A stretch of DNA of 64,000 bases from Galeopsis tetrahit (lineage: Eukaryota; Streptophyta; Magnoliopsida; Lamiales; Lamiaceae), in the NCBI GenBank assembly GCA_963675135.1, contig OY776129.1, forward strand, positions 54,262,141 through 54,326,140. Reading direction: 5' to 3'. Numbering within the stretch: position 1 is the stretch's first letter; each line of letters begins with the position of its first letter. Under the pieces are notes generated by a model. It saw nothing but the letters and a program-made list of their open reading frames with translations, had not been told where the DNA came from and did not search any database. The position numbers and the translations under genes were made by a program. Shown piece by piece: positions 21,069 through 32,742 of this stretch.

Positions 21069-24000
21069 TCAAAGATCATCCTTAGGAGGTGGCACCATCC
21101 CATATTGTGCCCACACTCTTCTTTTCAAGGCCATGGCTTCTTGGTTTGTTCCCTTAGGTCCAAGAACCATCTTGTTTAGCTTGAGGATCTCAGTGAATTC
21201 TCTCAGGATTCTTGCTTGGTCAATCCATCCTTCAAGCTTTGGAGGCATGTATATGATTGGCTTGGGGGCTGTGAGTTCAAATCTTGTAATGTCAGCAGCT
21301 GCAAGCAATTGTTGATAGAGTTCTCTGTAGTACTCTATCATGAACTCAGTAAAAGTGGAGTTAGCATCTCTTCCATTCCATCTGTCAATGACATATTGAT
21401 CATAGACAAACTCCCTTTTGGCTTCCTCCCATGAGTCATTCAGCTGAATTGGCACCCATTTATCCAAGTGAGGATATTTGGTGTCCATTGGGATTAAAAG
21501 TTGTGGTTTCATCTTGTTGTAAGTTGCTCTCTTCCTTCTTGATTTCTGAAAGTCTGCTCTTCTTTTATCTCTTGCTCTTTGTGCTTCATCCATCAAATCC
21601 ATCTTTTCTTGGGCCCTCATCATGGCCAGTTTCTGTTGGGTTTCAGGGTCTTTGCCAAACCCTTCATGAAATTGCTTTGATGGATCATTAGCTAGGACAG
21701 TTGTCTTCTTCTTAGGTTCAGGTCCAAATCCTTCAGCAAATAGCTCTTCAACATCTTCAGTGGACTTGGTACCTTCAGCATTTCTGGCAGATTCAGAAGA
21801 CTTGTCCTCTTCAGCATTCTTGGGCTCTTCAGCAGCTTTGGCCTTCTTTGAGATAGGCTCATCATCATCAACTCTGAATTCAGGTGGAAGATCAAGACTG
21901 TTAGGAAAATCAGTAAATGTCTCAGCTTGTATTTTCTTTCCTTTTGCCCTCTTGATCTTTCCTCTAGTTTGGACACCTTCAGCATCTTTGTCCAAACCAG
22001 ATACTTCACCACCTGGTCTTTGCTGTAACCTCACTCTTTCCTCTTGAGCTGAGGCCATTGAATTCTTCAAAGCAAGTGCTAACTGCTCCTCTTCATCCAG
22101 TTCTTCCAAGTTTAGCACTGCTGGCTCCTTTCCCTTTCCTTCAACAATTTTGTCTTTACCTTTGACTGGGCTTCCAATCACTAAGGCACCTTTTGCTCTT
22201 GCTCTTTCCCTTTCCCCCTTTTTGGCAGCATCAAAACATTCAGGCTTCAGTTCACTCATAGTAGATGCCAATAAGGACTGGGCTTGGGTTAGAGACTTCA
22301 TCTCCTCCAACAGATATACATTCTCATCATGTATATTTTGCATCCTATCACTGCTCAAGCTAAGGAAGGCTAGAACAGGCTTCATTTTCTGTTGAACAAC
22401 CTCCTCCATGGTTCCCTTTAGAGATGCATCCAGTTGGGTTCTAAGGAGCTCAGTGAGGTTGGCCACTGCACCTTCAGCAATGTTGGCAAATACCTCTTGG
22501 GAAAACTTTTCAGAGGCTGTTTTCACCATAGCTAGCCTTTTCTCTTCAGCTCTTTTCCTCTGCAAGGCTGTCTTCTTGCCAAGAGCTTGCTTGATGGTCA
22601 ATCTGATAGCTTGAACATTTGCATTATGATTGTCTCTCAGCATCTTTTGATCCTTCTTGACCTCCTTGGAGATGTTTTCCATACTGACTTTGGCTTTGTG
22701 AACTTCAGTGGAAATGGTTTGAAGACCAGATTCCACTCCTTCAATTCTTGCTTCCAATGTGGGTAACACCACATCTTCAGAGCCAGTTAATCTCATTTCA
22801 ACAGAAGCTAAAGTTCTTCCATGCTCATCTAATGCTCCTGAAGTTTCTGCATGAGCAGTTTGAACTTGTTGGGCCAAGGAATCCAACTTCTCTGATTGCA
22901 TCCCAAGCAAAGCTTGTGCTGATCCAGTGTCAACTTGGATGGGAGCATCTGTCAAGAGGTCATCTGCAAATATTTGTTCAAAGCTTATTCCTGCAATGTC
23001 AGACAAATCAAAAGAGTCAGTAAACACACACTTATCTCCCTCAATTTCTTTTTCATAAGACTCTGATACATCAGTAGTCTTCTCCTCATTTTCAACTATT
23101 TCTTTTCTCCCTTCATTAAAAATTTCCTCACTTAAAGGAACAGGCCTCCTCTCATCAAGGGATTCTTGAAGTTCAGATTTGACTTCAAGAATAGCCTGCC
23201 CTTCCTCACTTATGTCACCCTCATTCGGCGGTACACTCACTATCCTAGTGATCACCACATCTCTCTCATCTACTTCTCCCTCTGGTTTTTCCACTATCAT
23301 CTCCTTTTCAACTCCTTCACCTAGACCTGCAGCATCTCCACCTTCAACAAGGTTCAAAGATGGCAGTTGTGGAGAGATCACAGTGCTTATATCAACAGCC
23401 ACTGAGTCATCCTGAATGATTAAGGGCTGATCAGTGTCCAACTTATCTGACACTGAATAGGCCTTAACCAAATCAGCCTCTAGTATAAGAACCTCCACAT
23501 CTTTAGGCTGTGCCTTGGGTTCAGAAGAACCTTCATTGGCAGATGTGTCTTTGGTTGTGTTACCACCCTTGGTCAACACCTCTGAAGATACAGAGCCTTT
23601 CCTATGATAGGTTCCAGGAGGGTTGGAGAGACTTTCTGATACAGAAGTCTTAGGGAGGTTGGCTTGAGGGGTTTCAGGAGGGTTGGGTTTTGAGGGGTTT
23701 GAGGGATCATCAGGGGAATCATCATCATTAGAGCTACTTTCAGGGTGTTGATGCCCTTAGCTTTCCTCTCCTTCTCCTCATTAATTTTATCAACTACCAT
23801 CTTTGCAAAAAACTTCCTCATCAATGAGAAATCTTGTCTTTGAGACTCCAGCAAAGTGTAGCAATCTGTTCTCCTCTATTTGCCACCAGTTTGCACCCTT
23901 ATCTTGGATGACTTGTGATATCTCCATCATAGACTTATCTTTTACATCAACAAACATCCTTAGATCATGAAATGTCTTCTGAATTCTTGGAAATTCAGCA

Positions 24001-25805
24001 AGTTGTGGATACAAACTGTCCACAGTAGCCATGGCTCCTCCTCTGCGCATACTTTCATAAGTATACTCCTCCTCATCTCCACTTGAATGGGGACTTTGGG
24101 TTATAGGGGAGTTGGCTCTGGGTTCTCCTAATGTGGCTTCAAGAAGGTTTAGTTCAGGGATATTGGCTTCAGAAGGGTTGGTTGCAATTGAAGGTACTTC
24201 AGTTGCTTTAGAGAGCAATGGATCTGAAGGGGCTTTACTCAGGGGGGTTGGCTCAAAGAGTGCAGCTTCTAAAAGCTTTGAATAATTGAGCATAGATGAG
24301 TCAAGGGGAGAATGTAATCTTGTCTCATCTACTGCTATATCTGCTAGCACATCTATCCCACTTATTTGCACACTCCCTTCTGGAGAATATCTCTTTGTAA
24401 GATTGATGGGGGTGATAGGTTGATTGGTTGGGGTTATATGGGTTTCAGGGGAGTTGGGCTCAGGATTCTGAATTTCAGGGATGTTGGCCTCTATTGGTTG
24501 ACCTTCAGGGACCTTGGATTCTGGAGTACCAGAGCCAGATGAGTTGGTCCTTGACTTGGACTTGGTCCTGCTTTCAGCTCTGCTCTCTCTTAGAGCAAGT
24601 TGTAGAGACCTTTCCTCCTGAAGCTCCAACACTTTGTCAGTAGGCTTGGCCCTTCTCTTGCTAGCCCTACTGCTTCCACTACCTTCACCATCCTTCTCAG
24701 AGACAACTTCCCTGATCCTTTTATCACCTCTAGACTTCTGTCTAGTTTCATTGTACTTCTGTCTCAATTCTTCTGAATGATCAGAGGGCACACTTACTCC
24801 CTCTTCAGCAACTTCTTCAATCTCAGTTGAGGCTCCTGAATTCTCTTCTGAAATGATTTGAGACATTTTCCTTGTCTTCACCACTCTGGCCTTTGTCCTC
24901 TTCTTCAATTTTGACTTTTCCTCCTCCTTCTCTTCAGCAGGTTTGGCCATAAGCATCCTCCTTTGCTCAGTTTTCTTGCTGAGCTTTCTGAACAAAATCT
25001 TTTGGGCTGGGAGGGGCTTTGCAAAGGTTTGCATTTGTGAATAATGGGAAAATCTCTCAATCAACAAGCTTGCCCTGGTGCAATACTTGAGTTTCCCTTC
25101 TAGCACAACCTTGTTGTGGGCTTTCACCTTAAACTTGGCCTTTTCCTTCATCATTTCAGACATGATGAAGGTCCTCCAATCAAACTTGATGCCTTTGTCA
25201 CTAGCATCAATTACTGCAGCCATAATTCTGATTCTAGGATGGCTGACTTGCTCCAAGCTTCCAGTATTACTCAGTAGACTCTTTGCAACTACCTCAAAAA
25301 GGTTGAGAAATTTTGGTTTGAGAGTCTTCTTGTTTTGTGTTGAAGAGATGGGACCTGGAACTAAAAGCCATTCTTGTGCTATCTCCTCTTCATGATCAGC
25401 ACCATAAAATTCTGGATTCCTTCCTTCTGAAGGCAATCCAAAAGCTCCTTCAAGATCTTCTGAAGAGAATTTCACTCTATGAAATCTCTCTTCCTCCTCT
25501 TCCTCTGCTACATATGAAAGTCTGGTGGAAACTTCACCATCTTCAGGTTTACCTCTCCACTTGAGAAAGGCAAAGAACTCAGCCATGTATCTTTCCAGAC
25601 AAGAGCTTGGCTTCTCTTCCATGAACTTCTGAAGGCCAGCTCTTCTCAACCATCTCAAGGTTGGTGTAATTTCAGGATCTTCACTTGCAAATGATATGAT
25701 GGGCTCAAAGTGAAGGCTGTTTTTGTTGCTCAAATATCCAAAATCAAGGTCAAGAGCCTTGTTGGAGAAATCAATGATCATTTCTGGTCTAACTTTGGGA
25801 GCCAT
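21069..25805 (-). pseudogene. Sirevirus B third ORF, frameshifted
   Basis: Very large ORF downstream of pol, about 700 bp after the pol stop and before the PPT. It starts MAPKVRPEM at 25805, as in D. The first 300 residues form a conserved domain shared with element C. A Ser/Pro/Glu/Lys-rich middle follows, with repeated N-x-PE motifs, then a coiled coil, a Lys/Glu-rich linker and a conserved C-terminus around PHLDKWVPIQL. A one-base gain in a T run near 23808 shifts the frame into a stop; a one-base loss about 55 bp downstream restores it, and the frame is then open to 21069. I see no signal peptide or membrane segment, so the env-like name used for Sirevirus third ORFs is not supported here. 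Function unknown. Confidence 0.85.
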
Positions 25806-26505
25806 TTGAGAGTTACAGAAATGAATTTGAGAGAGTTTTGAGAGAGTTTGAAGGAAAATGAGCTAGGGTTTCGAATACTTGGGGAAGAAGTGTTTGTGAG
25901 GGATCTTAAGACTTGGGGATATTCTAAAAAGAATGTTTGTCAATGAGTTGGTGAGTTTTGTGTATTTTCAACGGTTGTCAAAAATGGAAAAACACACTTG
26001 GACGGCCAGGATGAATTTCAGGGGAGTTGGCTAGTTTTGATCCAATGGTCAAAAACCAATGTAACAGTGAGTTATTGGTTTTATTCAAAACGTGGAAGTT
26101 ATTTATTATTAGTTAATGGATGGGGAGTTTTCGAGATAGATCATGGCTTGAAAAGTGTAATGCAAACAAGAGTTAAATCTTGGCATTTAATGCATGGAAA
26201 GTGACCTTTTGGGTGGGGGATAAATTAAATCCCACAGTGATGATATCTGTAATTGGGACAGGTATCAAGGTAGACAATAATTACCCAAAATAGGTGCTTA
26301 TCAAACCAAGGAAATAGTTTGATAGCCAAGACAACTTATCTGACCCCACTAAGACAAGTGTCCTGAAAAGATGTGGACAAGTGTCCTGAGATTTAATGGA
26401 CAAGTGTCCTGAGTAATAGTGATCATCTCTTCTGAACTTCAGTAGACTTGTCCAAGTCTGCTGAAGACCCATTCAGTTACTTTACTCCCATAACTTCACT
26501 GTATT
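25806..26505 (-). other. Spacer between pol and third ORF of Sirevirus B
   Basis: No coding frame is apparent. It contains a 15-bp motif, GGACAAGTGTCCTGA, three times at 26352, 26375 and 26398 (exactly 23 bp apart). The same triple is present in D. Confidence 0.8.
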
Positions 26506-29500
26506 TTACTTGTCCAACTTTCCTGGATCAAGTAATCCCAACTCTGCTGATAGCTCTAGAAATCTTGCCTCTGCAAGTGGCTTTGTTAGAATATCAGCTT
26601 TTTGATGATCTGTGTGGATCTTGACCAACTTTATGTCCTTCTTCTCCACATGATCTCTAATGAAGTGATGCTTGATGTCCACATGTTTGCATCTTGTGTG
26701 TAATACTGGATTTTGTGATATTGCAATTGCACTATTGTTATCACAAAATATTGGCACTTCAGTAGAGTTGACTTTGTAGTCTCTGAGTTGTTGTCTCAAC
26801 CAAAGGATTTGAGCACAACAACTTCCAGCTGCAACATATTCAGCTTCAGTGGTGGAAGTTGCCACTGTGTTCTGCTTCTTGGAGAACCAAGATATAAGCT
26901 TGTTGCCTAAGAATTGACAAGTCCCTGAAGTGGACTTTCTATCAATTCTGCAACCTCCATAGTCAGCATCTGAGTAGCCAGTTAACTCAATGTTGTCATC
27001 AGCAGGGTACCAAAGGCCTAGATTTTCAGTGCCTTTGAGATACTTCAAAATCCTCTTTGCAGCCTCAAGATGACTTTTCTTAGGATTTGCTTGAAACCTT
27101 GCACAAACACCTACTGCAAAGGTGATGTCAGGTCTGCTGGCAGTGAGATAGAGGAGTGATCCAATGATTCCTCTATACTCAGTGGAGTTGGTTGGAACAC
27201 CACTCTCATCAGGATCCATCTTCCAATTTGTGTTCATTGGGATCCTTACTGGCTTGCTAGTAGCACACCCAAATTTCTTGATCATTTCTCTGGTGTACTT
27301 AGCTTGGTTGATGAAGATTCCTTCTTTTGATTGCTTGACTTGAAGACCCAAAAAGAAGTTCATCAACCCCATCATGGACATCTCAAACTTGCTTTGCATT
27401 AGCTTGGAAAACTTCTCACACAGCTTTTCATTGGGGGATCCAAATATTATGTCATCCACATAAATTTGGACAAGCAAGATGTCTTCTCCTTCAGAGATTC
27501 TGAAGAGTGTCCTGTCCACAGTTCCCTTGGTGAATCCATGATCCAAGAGAAATTGTGACAGTGTATCATACCAAGCCCTAGGGGCTTGCTTGAGTCCATA
27601 TAGAGCCTTCTTCAGTCTGTAAACTTGAATTCCAACCTCAAAACCTGGTGGTTGCTCCACATAGACTTCTTCTTTCAAGACTCCATTCAGAAAGACACTC
27701 TTGACATCCATTTGGTATACTTTGAACCTCTTGTGGGCTGCATAGGCTAGAAAGAGCCTTATTGCTTCTAGCCTTGCCACAGGTGCAAATGTCTCATCAT
27801 AGTCAATGCCTTCATGTTGGCAATAGCCTTTTGCCACAAGTCTTGCTTTGTTTCTGACAATCATATCATTTTCATTCTTCTTGTTCTTGAACACCCACTT
27901 TGTTCCAATAACATCTTGATGTGAAGGTCTATCCACCAGCTCCCATACTTCATTTCTGGTGAATTGATTCAGTTCTTCCTGCATGGCTGTGATCCAATTG
28001 GCATCTTGAACTGCTTCCTCAATATCACTTGGTTCTTGCTCTGACAAGAAACAACAGAAAAGAGCACTTTCACCATGAAATCTCCTTGTTTTGACTCCTA
28101 TACTTGGGTCACCAAGTATTAGATCAGTAGGATGGTCAGACAACCAAGTCCTTCTTTTTCTGATCTCTTCAGTAGAGTTGTCCTCTACTGAAGTTGAGTC
28201 ATTTTGATCATAAAATTCAGGGTAATTGAATGCAGGATCTAATTCAGGATCATAATCAGGGGTGTTGTCCTCAATGTCAGGGACATTGGCATTTTCAACA
28301 TTTTGAATTCCCCCTTGATTATTTGACCCATTAACTACCTAAGCAGGAACTGCTTCTTCATTGGTAGTTGTTACCTGGACGTGAACTGGGATTGGATCAT
28401 TCAGTTCACCATTTCCTTCAGGATTGTTGTCCAATGGGAGTTTTTCAGGTAAGTTGGCTTGGACAACTTCTATGAATTCAGTGTCTTTGTCTTTTAGGCT
28501 CAGTCTGGTTGTCCTTTGTGTGATTTCTTCTGATTCCAAGTTCTCATTCCTGAACTCATGAATAGATTCATCAAACACAACATGAGGTGTTTCCTCCACA
28601 ATAAGGGTTTTCTTGTTGTAGACTCTGAAAGCTCTACTGATTTGAGAATATCAAAGGAATACTCCTTCATCAGCTTTGCTATCAAAGGCTTTCAGCTGTT
28701 CTTTCCCATTATTGTGTATGAAACACTTACAACCAAAAATGTGAAAGTATGACACTTTAGGCAATCTCCCTTTCCAGAGTTCATAGGGGGTTTTGCCTTG
28801 CCCCTTAGTAATCAAACATCTATTCTGAGTATGGCATGCAGTGTTTATAGCTTCAGCCCAAAACCTCTTAGGTAAGTTTGAATCAGCAATTAAGGTTCAA
28901 GCAGCTTCTTTTAAGGTTCTATTTCTCCTCTCTACAACTCCATTTTGTTGGGGAGTTCTAGCTGCTGAGGTTTCATGAGCTATTCCATTAGATGTGCAAT
29001 ACTCATTGATGTATGAATTTATGAACTCAGTGCCTTTATCAGATCTTATCTTGATAATGCTAAGGCTTTTCTCATTTGACAATCTCTTTAGAAGTTCAGG
29101 CAGTTTGACTTGAGTTTCCTTCTTATTAAGGAGGAATACTACCCCTGTGAACCTAGAGAAGTCATCTACTACAACCAATGTGTATTTTCTACCATTTATG
29201 CTTGAAGGGGTAATTGGTCCAAATAGGTCCATATGTAGAAGTTCAAGTACCCTTTCAGTAGAGATGACTGGTTTTCCTTTAAATGAGGCTTTAATCTGTT
29301 TTCCCTCTTGGCATGGTTTGCAAACATGCTCCTTAATGAAAACCTCATTAGGTAGTCCTTTAACTAATGCATTTCTAGCAATCTTGTTCATTGTTTTGAA
29401 GTTCAAGTGGTTTAATCTCTTATGCCATAACCAGCTTTGTTCACTAGAACTCTTAGCAATGAAGCATGCAGCATCAGTAGACTTGTCCCAGTCTGCAAAA

Positions 29501-29865
29501 TACACATTTCCTTTCCTAGTTCCAGTCAATAGAATTTGTTGAGCCTTATCTTTGATTAAGCATTTTCCACTAGAAAACTCAACATAGAACTCTTTATCAC
29601 AGAATTGACTGATACTTAGGAGATTATACTTGAGACCAGCCACATAAGACACATTGGATACTTTGATGTTACCAATCATCAAAGTACCATAACCTTTTGT
29701 TGTAGCTTGTGAGCTGTCTCCAAATGTGACATTTGAGCCTTCTTTTTCAATAAAATCAGTGAGGAGTTCCTTGTTTCCAGTCATGTGCCTTGAACATCCA
29801 CTGTCAAGGTACCATGCTGACTTTTTGCTCATGCTCCTCTTCTTGTGGCCCATTGGTACCTGCAA
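26506..29865 (-). pseudogene. pol: Sirevirus B pol, three in-frame stops
   Basis: All enzymatic parts are recognisable in one frame. Protease has WYLDSGCSRHMTG. The integrase HHCC finger begins HKRLNHLNF, and the core has DLFGPITP, VVVDDFSRF and NGVVERRN. Reverse transcriptase has DETFAPVARLEAIR, MDVKSVFLNG, LYGLKQAPRAWY and YVDDIIF. RNase H has GYSDADYGG, STTEAEY and HHFIRDHV. Stops occur at 28897-28899 (TGA), 28651-28653 (TGA) and 28339-28341 (TAG), so the copy is dead. Motif A reads KSVFLNG where element C has KSAFLNG. The frame follows gag in register after one UAA. Confidence 0.93.
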
Positions 29866-32337
29866 TTAGATAGGTTTAGGTACCCTTTGAGTTTTGGGTC
29901 CTGAGAGGTTAGCTGTACCTTTAGGAACCCAAACTTGCCTAATAACCCTGATTGATTCAAGGTGGCTAAGTTGTCTTCCTCTAGCATCTACATACAATGT
30001 CTTTCCTTTAAATGCCTTTGGGAAAGTATGTGTGAATGTGTTAACTCTGTAAGTTTCAGGAGAGTTTTCAAATCTCCTGAACTTTTGAGTTCTTTGTGCT
30101 ACTTGAGGGAATCTTTGAGGAAAGGCTTTCTTATGACCATTACCCTTTGGCATGAAGGGTTTTGGTTGTCTCATTTTATTTTGCCTTTGAGGATAGTTGT
30201 CCTTAGGTCTATTCAGCTGAGGCTTTCTCAGAAGAGTTGGCCTAGGCTGATTATACCTTGGATAATTCCTCTGAACATTGTTCAGGAGAGTTGCCCTTCC
30301 ATTGGGTCTACTCTGCTGACCAACATTCCTCTTATGTTCAGGAGCTTTGGCCATTTCCTTAGGTTTTGGCCTAGTCTCCTGAAGCACTTGAGTAGGCGGA
30401 TCATCTATTTTGCCCTTTCCTTTGTTCAGTGGCTGAATTACTTCATTTTCAGTTTGTGCCACTGACTTAACAAAGATTCTCTTAGTGTTACTTGTGGAAG
30501 CAACACTAAGACAAGGTGAAGATTCAAATGGATCAAAACCTAATCCACTTCTTTGAGCCATAGATCTCTGATAACTCTGAATTTCCTCTATTGCTCTAGA
30601 GGATTTCTTCAGAGCAGACATCTTTAATTTCAGGCTCTCTTCACTTGATTTAAGAATATCATATTCATGTGAGAGGTTTTCAAATTTAGCATTTAGAATT
30701 TTTAGTTCAAAATCTTTTCTCTTCTGAGAGAGTAGTTGGTCATCAATCTCCTTTTGTTGGTCAACTACCCTGAGATTTGCTTCCTCAAGCTCTCTCAAGA
30801 CTTGTTGATACAACTCAGTAGATTTGACATCAACAACTACCTCAGAAGTTTTGGCAAGCTCAATAGCCAATCTTTCATTTTCTCTCACACAGTTATCATG
30901 AAATTCTTGTAACATAGTGAAATCTTCCATCAACTTTCCAAGGGAGAGTTTCAGGTTGACCTCACTATTGTTTTGTGAGATGAATGATGGTGAACTAGAA
31001 GTAGAGGATACCTCATCATCCTCAAGAGCCATGTTGCATACATCATCATCATCATCACTGTTGGAGAACAGTCCATCAGAAGAGTTGAAGCTTTCATCAC
31101 TATCAGATTCTTCACCAGCCATCATGGCCTTTCTATTGGTGAACTTTCTGTCTCTTTTAGCTTGTCTTTCTCTTCTCTCCTTAGAGCTCAGTTTAGGACA
31201 GTCATACTGGAAGTGCCCTTTCTTCTTGCAATTATAGCACAGGTCTTCATCATCATCTTTCTTTGATTCTTCTCTTCTTCTTGATGATGAAGGTTCAACT
31301 CTACTGGACCTTCTCCTATCAGAGTACTTGTCCTCTGATCTTTTCTCTTCAGGATTTTTGACCTCAGCCTGAGCTTCAGGAGAGTTGTGTCTTCTCCTGA
31401 ATTTGTTGTCCTGGTAGAATTTCTTGTATCTACCAAACCTTGAATTTAGCTTATCAAACCTTCTAGCCATCAAGGCTAGTTCTTCCTTCATTTCAGTCTT
31501 GGAGACTGACTTTGATGATCTTGGAGTGGACTGCATTTCTGATTCAGCAGTTTTGGCTTTGAATGCCACTCCCTTAGTAGGATTTGAAGGTTCCTCAACA
31601 GGCTTTCTTCTATTGAGGTCGAACTCATAAGCTTTGAGTTCAGAGAAGATTTGTTGCATGGGCATGGTGGAGAGATCTTTGGTATTTTGCATCATTACAG
31701 CATAGACATCCCACTTTTGAGTGAGACTTCTCAAGATCTTCAATCCAACTTCTCTCTTGGTGTAGACCTTACCCAAGGAGTTGATTTCATTCATCACATC
31801 AGTGAATCTACCAGCAAATTTATCAATGGACTCCTCAGACTCCATTGTGAACTGTTCAAACTTCTGCACTGCCACTTGGAGCTTATTCTCCTTGATTTTC
31901 TCAGTGCCCTCACACATTTCTGCAAGAGTATCCCATATCTCCTTGGCAGTTGTGCAGTGGTAGACCCTTCCCATGATTGCATCTGGAATTGTTTGATAGA
32001 GGGTATTCATTGCAAGATAATTCAAATTATCCTTCCTCTTTTCATCAGCAGTGAAGTCATCTTCATCTTTGGGGAGCACATCTCTTGTATCTGCCCTTTG
32101 AGCCTCAGTGACTCTGGGATTGACAAAGGTGAACACAAAAGGACCTCTTGTGATTACTCTCAGCATGTCAGTGTGAAGAGATGCAAGATGAGCCCTCATT
32201 CTGATTTTCCAGAAGTCATAGTTATCAATTGAGAACATGGGCAATTTGTGATGAGATATGTGATTGACTGGATTTGTTGCCATGTTGTCTAGTCCTTGAA
32301 CAACAGGAGGTGGAACAGCAGCATTGTTGTTGGCCAT
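29866..32337 (-). CDS. gag: Sirevirus B gag, 823 aa, open
   Basis: Close relative of the element A gag along its whole length: MANNN start, UBN2-type N-terminal region, CCHC knuckle CYNCKKKGHFQYDC, acidic Ser/Asp stretch, coiled coil, basic C-terminus ending QRVPKPI. It would form the particle shell and bind RNA. The frame is intact although pol downstream carries three stops. The stop context is ATC TAA TTG CAG GTA CC, and pol continues in the same frame. Upstream, only about 90 bp of its own leader survive before the sequence switches to element C at 32425, so it has no PBS or 5' LTR. Confidence 0.92.
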   Translation of the reverse strand: MANNNAAVPPPVVQGLDNMATNPVNHISHHKLPMFSIDNYDFWKIRMRAHLASLHTDMLRVITRGPFVFTFVNPRVTEAQRADTRDVLPKDEDDFTADEKRKDNLNYLAMNTLYQTIPDAIMGRVYHCTTAKEIWDTLAEMCEGTEKIKENKLQVAVQKFEQFTMESEESIDKFAGRFTDVMNEINSLGKVYTKREVGLKILRSLTQKWDVYAVMMQNTKDLSTMPMQQIFSELKAYEFDLNRRKPVEEPSNPTKGVAFKAKTAESEMQSTPRSSKSVSKTEMKEELALMARRFDKLNSRFGRYKKFYQDNKFRRRHNSPEAQAEVKNPEEKRSEDKYSDRRRSSRVEPSSSRRREESKKDDDEDLCYNCKKKGHFQYDCPKLSSKERRERQAKRDRKFTNRKAMMAGEESDSDESFNSSDGLFSNSDDDDDVCNMALEDDEVSSTSSSPSFISQNNSEVNLKLSLGKLMEDFTMLQEFHDNCVRENERLAIELAKTSEVVVDVKSTELYQQVLRELEEANLRVVDQQKEIDDQLLSQKRKDFELKILNAKFENLSHEYDILKSSEESLKLKMSALKKSSRAIEEIQSYQRSMAQRSGLGFDPFESSPCLSVASTSNTKRIFVKSVAQTENEVIQPLNKGKGKIDDPPTQVLQETRPKPKEMAKAPEHKRNVGQQSRPNGRATLLNNVQRNYPRYNQPRPTLLRKPQLNRPKDNYPQRQNKMRQPKPFMPKGNGHKKAFPQRFPQVAQRTQKFRRFENSPETYRVNTFTHTFPKAFKGKTLYVDARGRQLSHLESIRVIRQVWVPKGTANLSGPKTQRVPKPI

Positions 32338-32424
32338 ATCTCAAGAACACACAGTTAGTCAACAATTGATAGGATTTCAGATAGATCAGTTCAGTGACCA
32401 CACCAAATATGTGATTTTCAATTT

Positions 32425-32662
32425 GACTGTCATGATGGTGATTGGGCCTTCAGTGATTACCATTTGCAGTGTTGACTGTCATGATGGTGATTGGGCCTTC
32501 AGTGATTACAGACCACATCTTGTAGTGGACTGATGTGAGATTCTTCCTCATCCTGATCTTCCAGTAATCATAATCCTCAACTGAAAACTTAGGCAACTTT
32601 CGCATGTTAGCACTCATGCTGTATGGATTTTCAAAAACAAGTTTTTCAAAAGATCTGTTCAA
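32425..32662 (-). pseudogene. gag: Sirevirus C gag 5' fragment
   Basis: Encodes about the first 70 residues of the C gag (MNRSFEKLVFENPYS, YDYWKIRMRKNL), then breaks into element B leader at 32425. A 49-bp segment is partly duplicated at the break: a 36-bp block starting GACTGTCATGATGG occurs at 32425 and 32474, separated by 13 bp. Confidence 0.9.
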
Positions 32663-32727
32663 GAGGACTACAGAAAGACTCCCTCAAGTCTTCTGATAAT
32701 CTAGAGACAGTAGTCCGTTAGAACCAC

Positions 32728-32740
32728 TGCTGTGATACCA
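32728..32740 (-). other. Primer binding site, Sirevirus C, left
   Basis: Element sense TGGTATCACAGCA, two bases from the LTR end. It differs from the A-family PBS by one base (CACAGC instead of CAGAGC). Confidence 0.85.
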
Positions 32741-32742
32741 CT

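Noticed and set aside
21069..25805. Envelope glycoprotein, the usual label for Sirevirus third ORFs
   Set aside because: No signal peptide, hydrophobic segment or glycoprotein-like region can be seen; the protein is highly charged with coiled coils.
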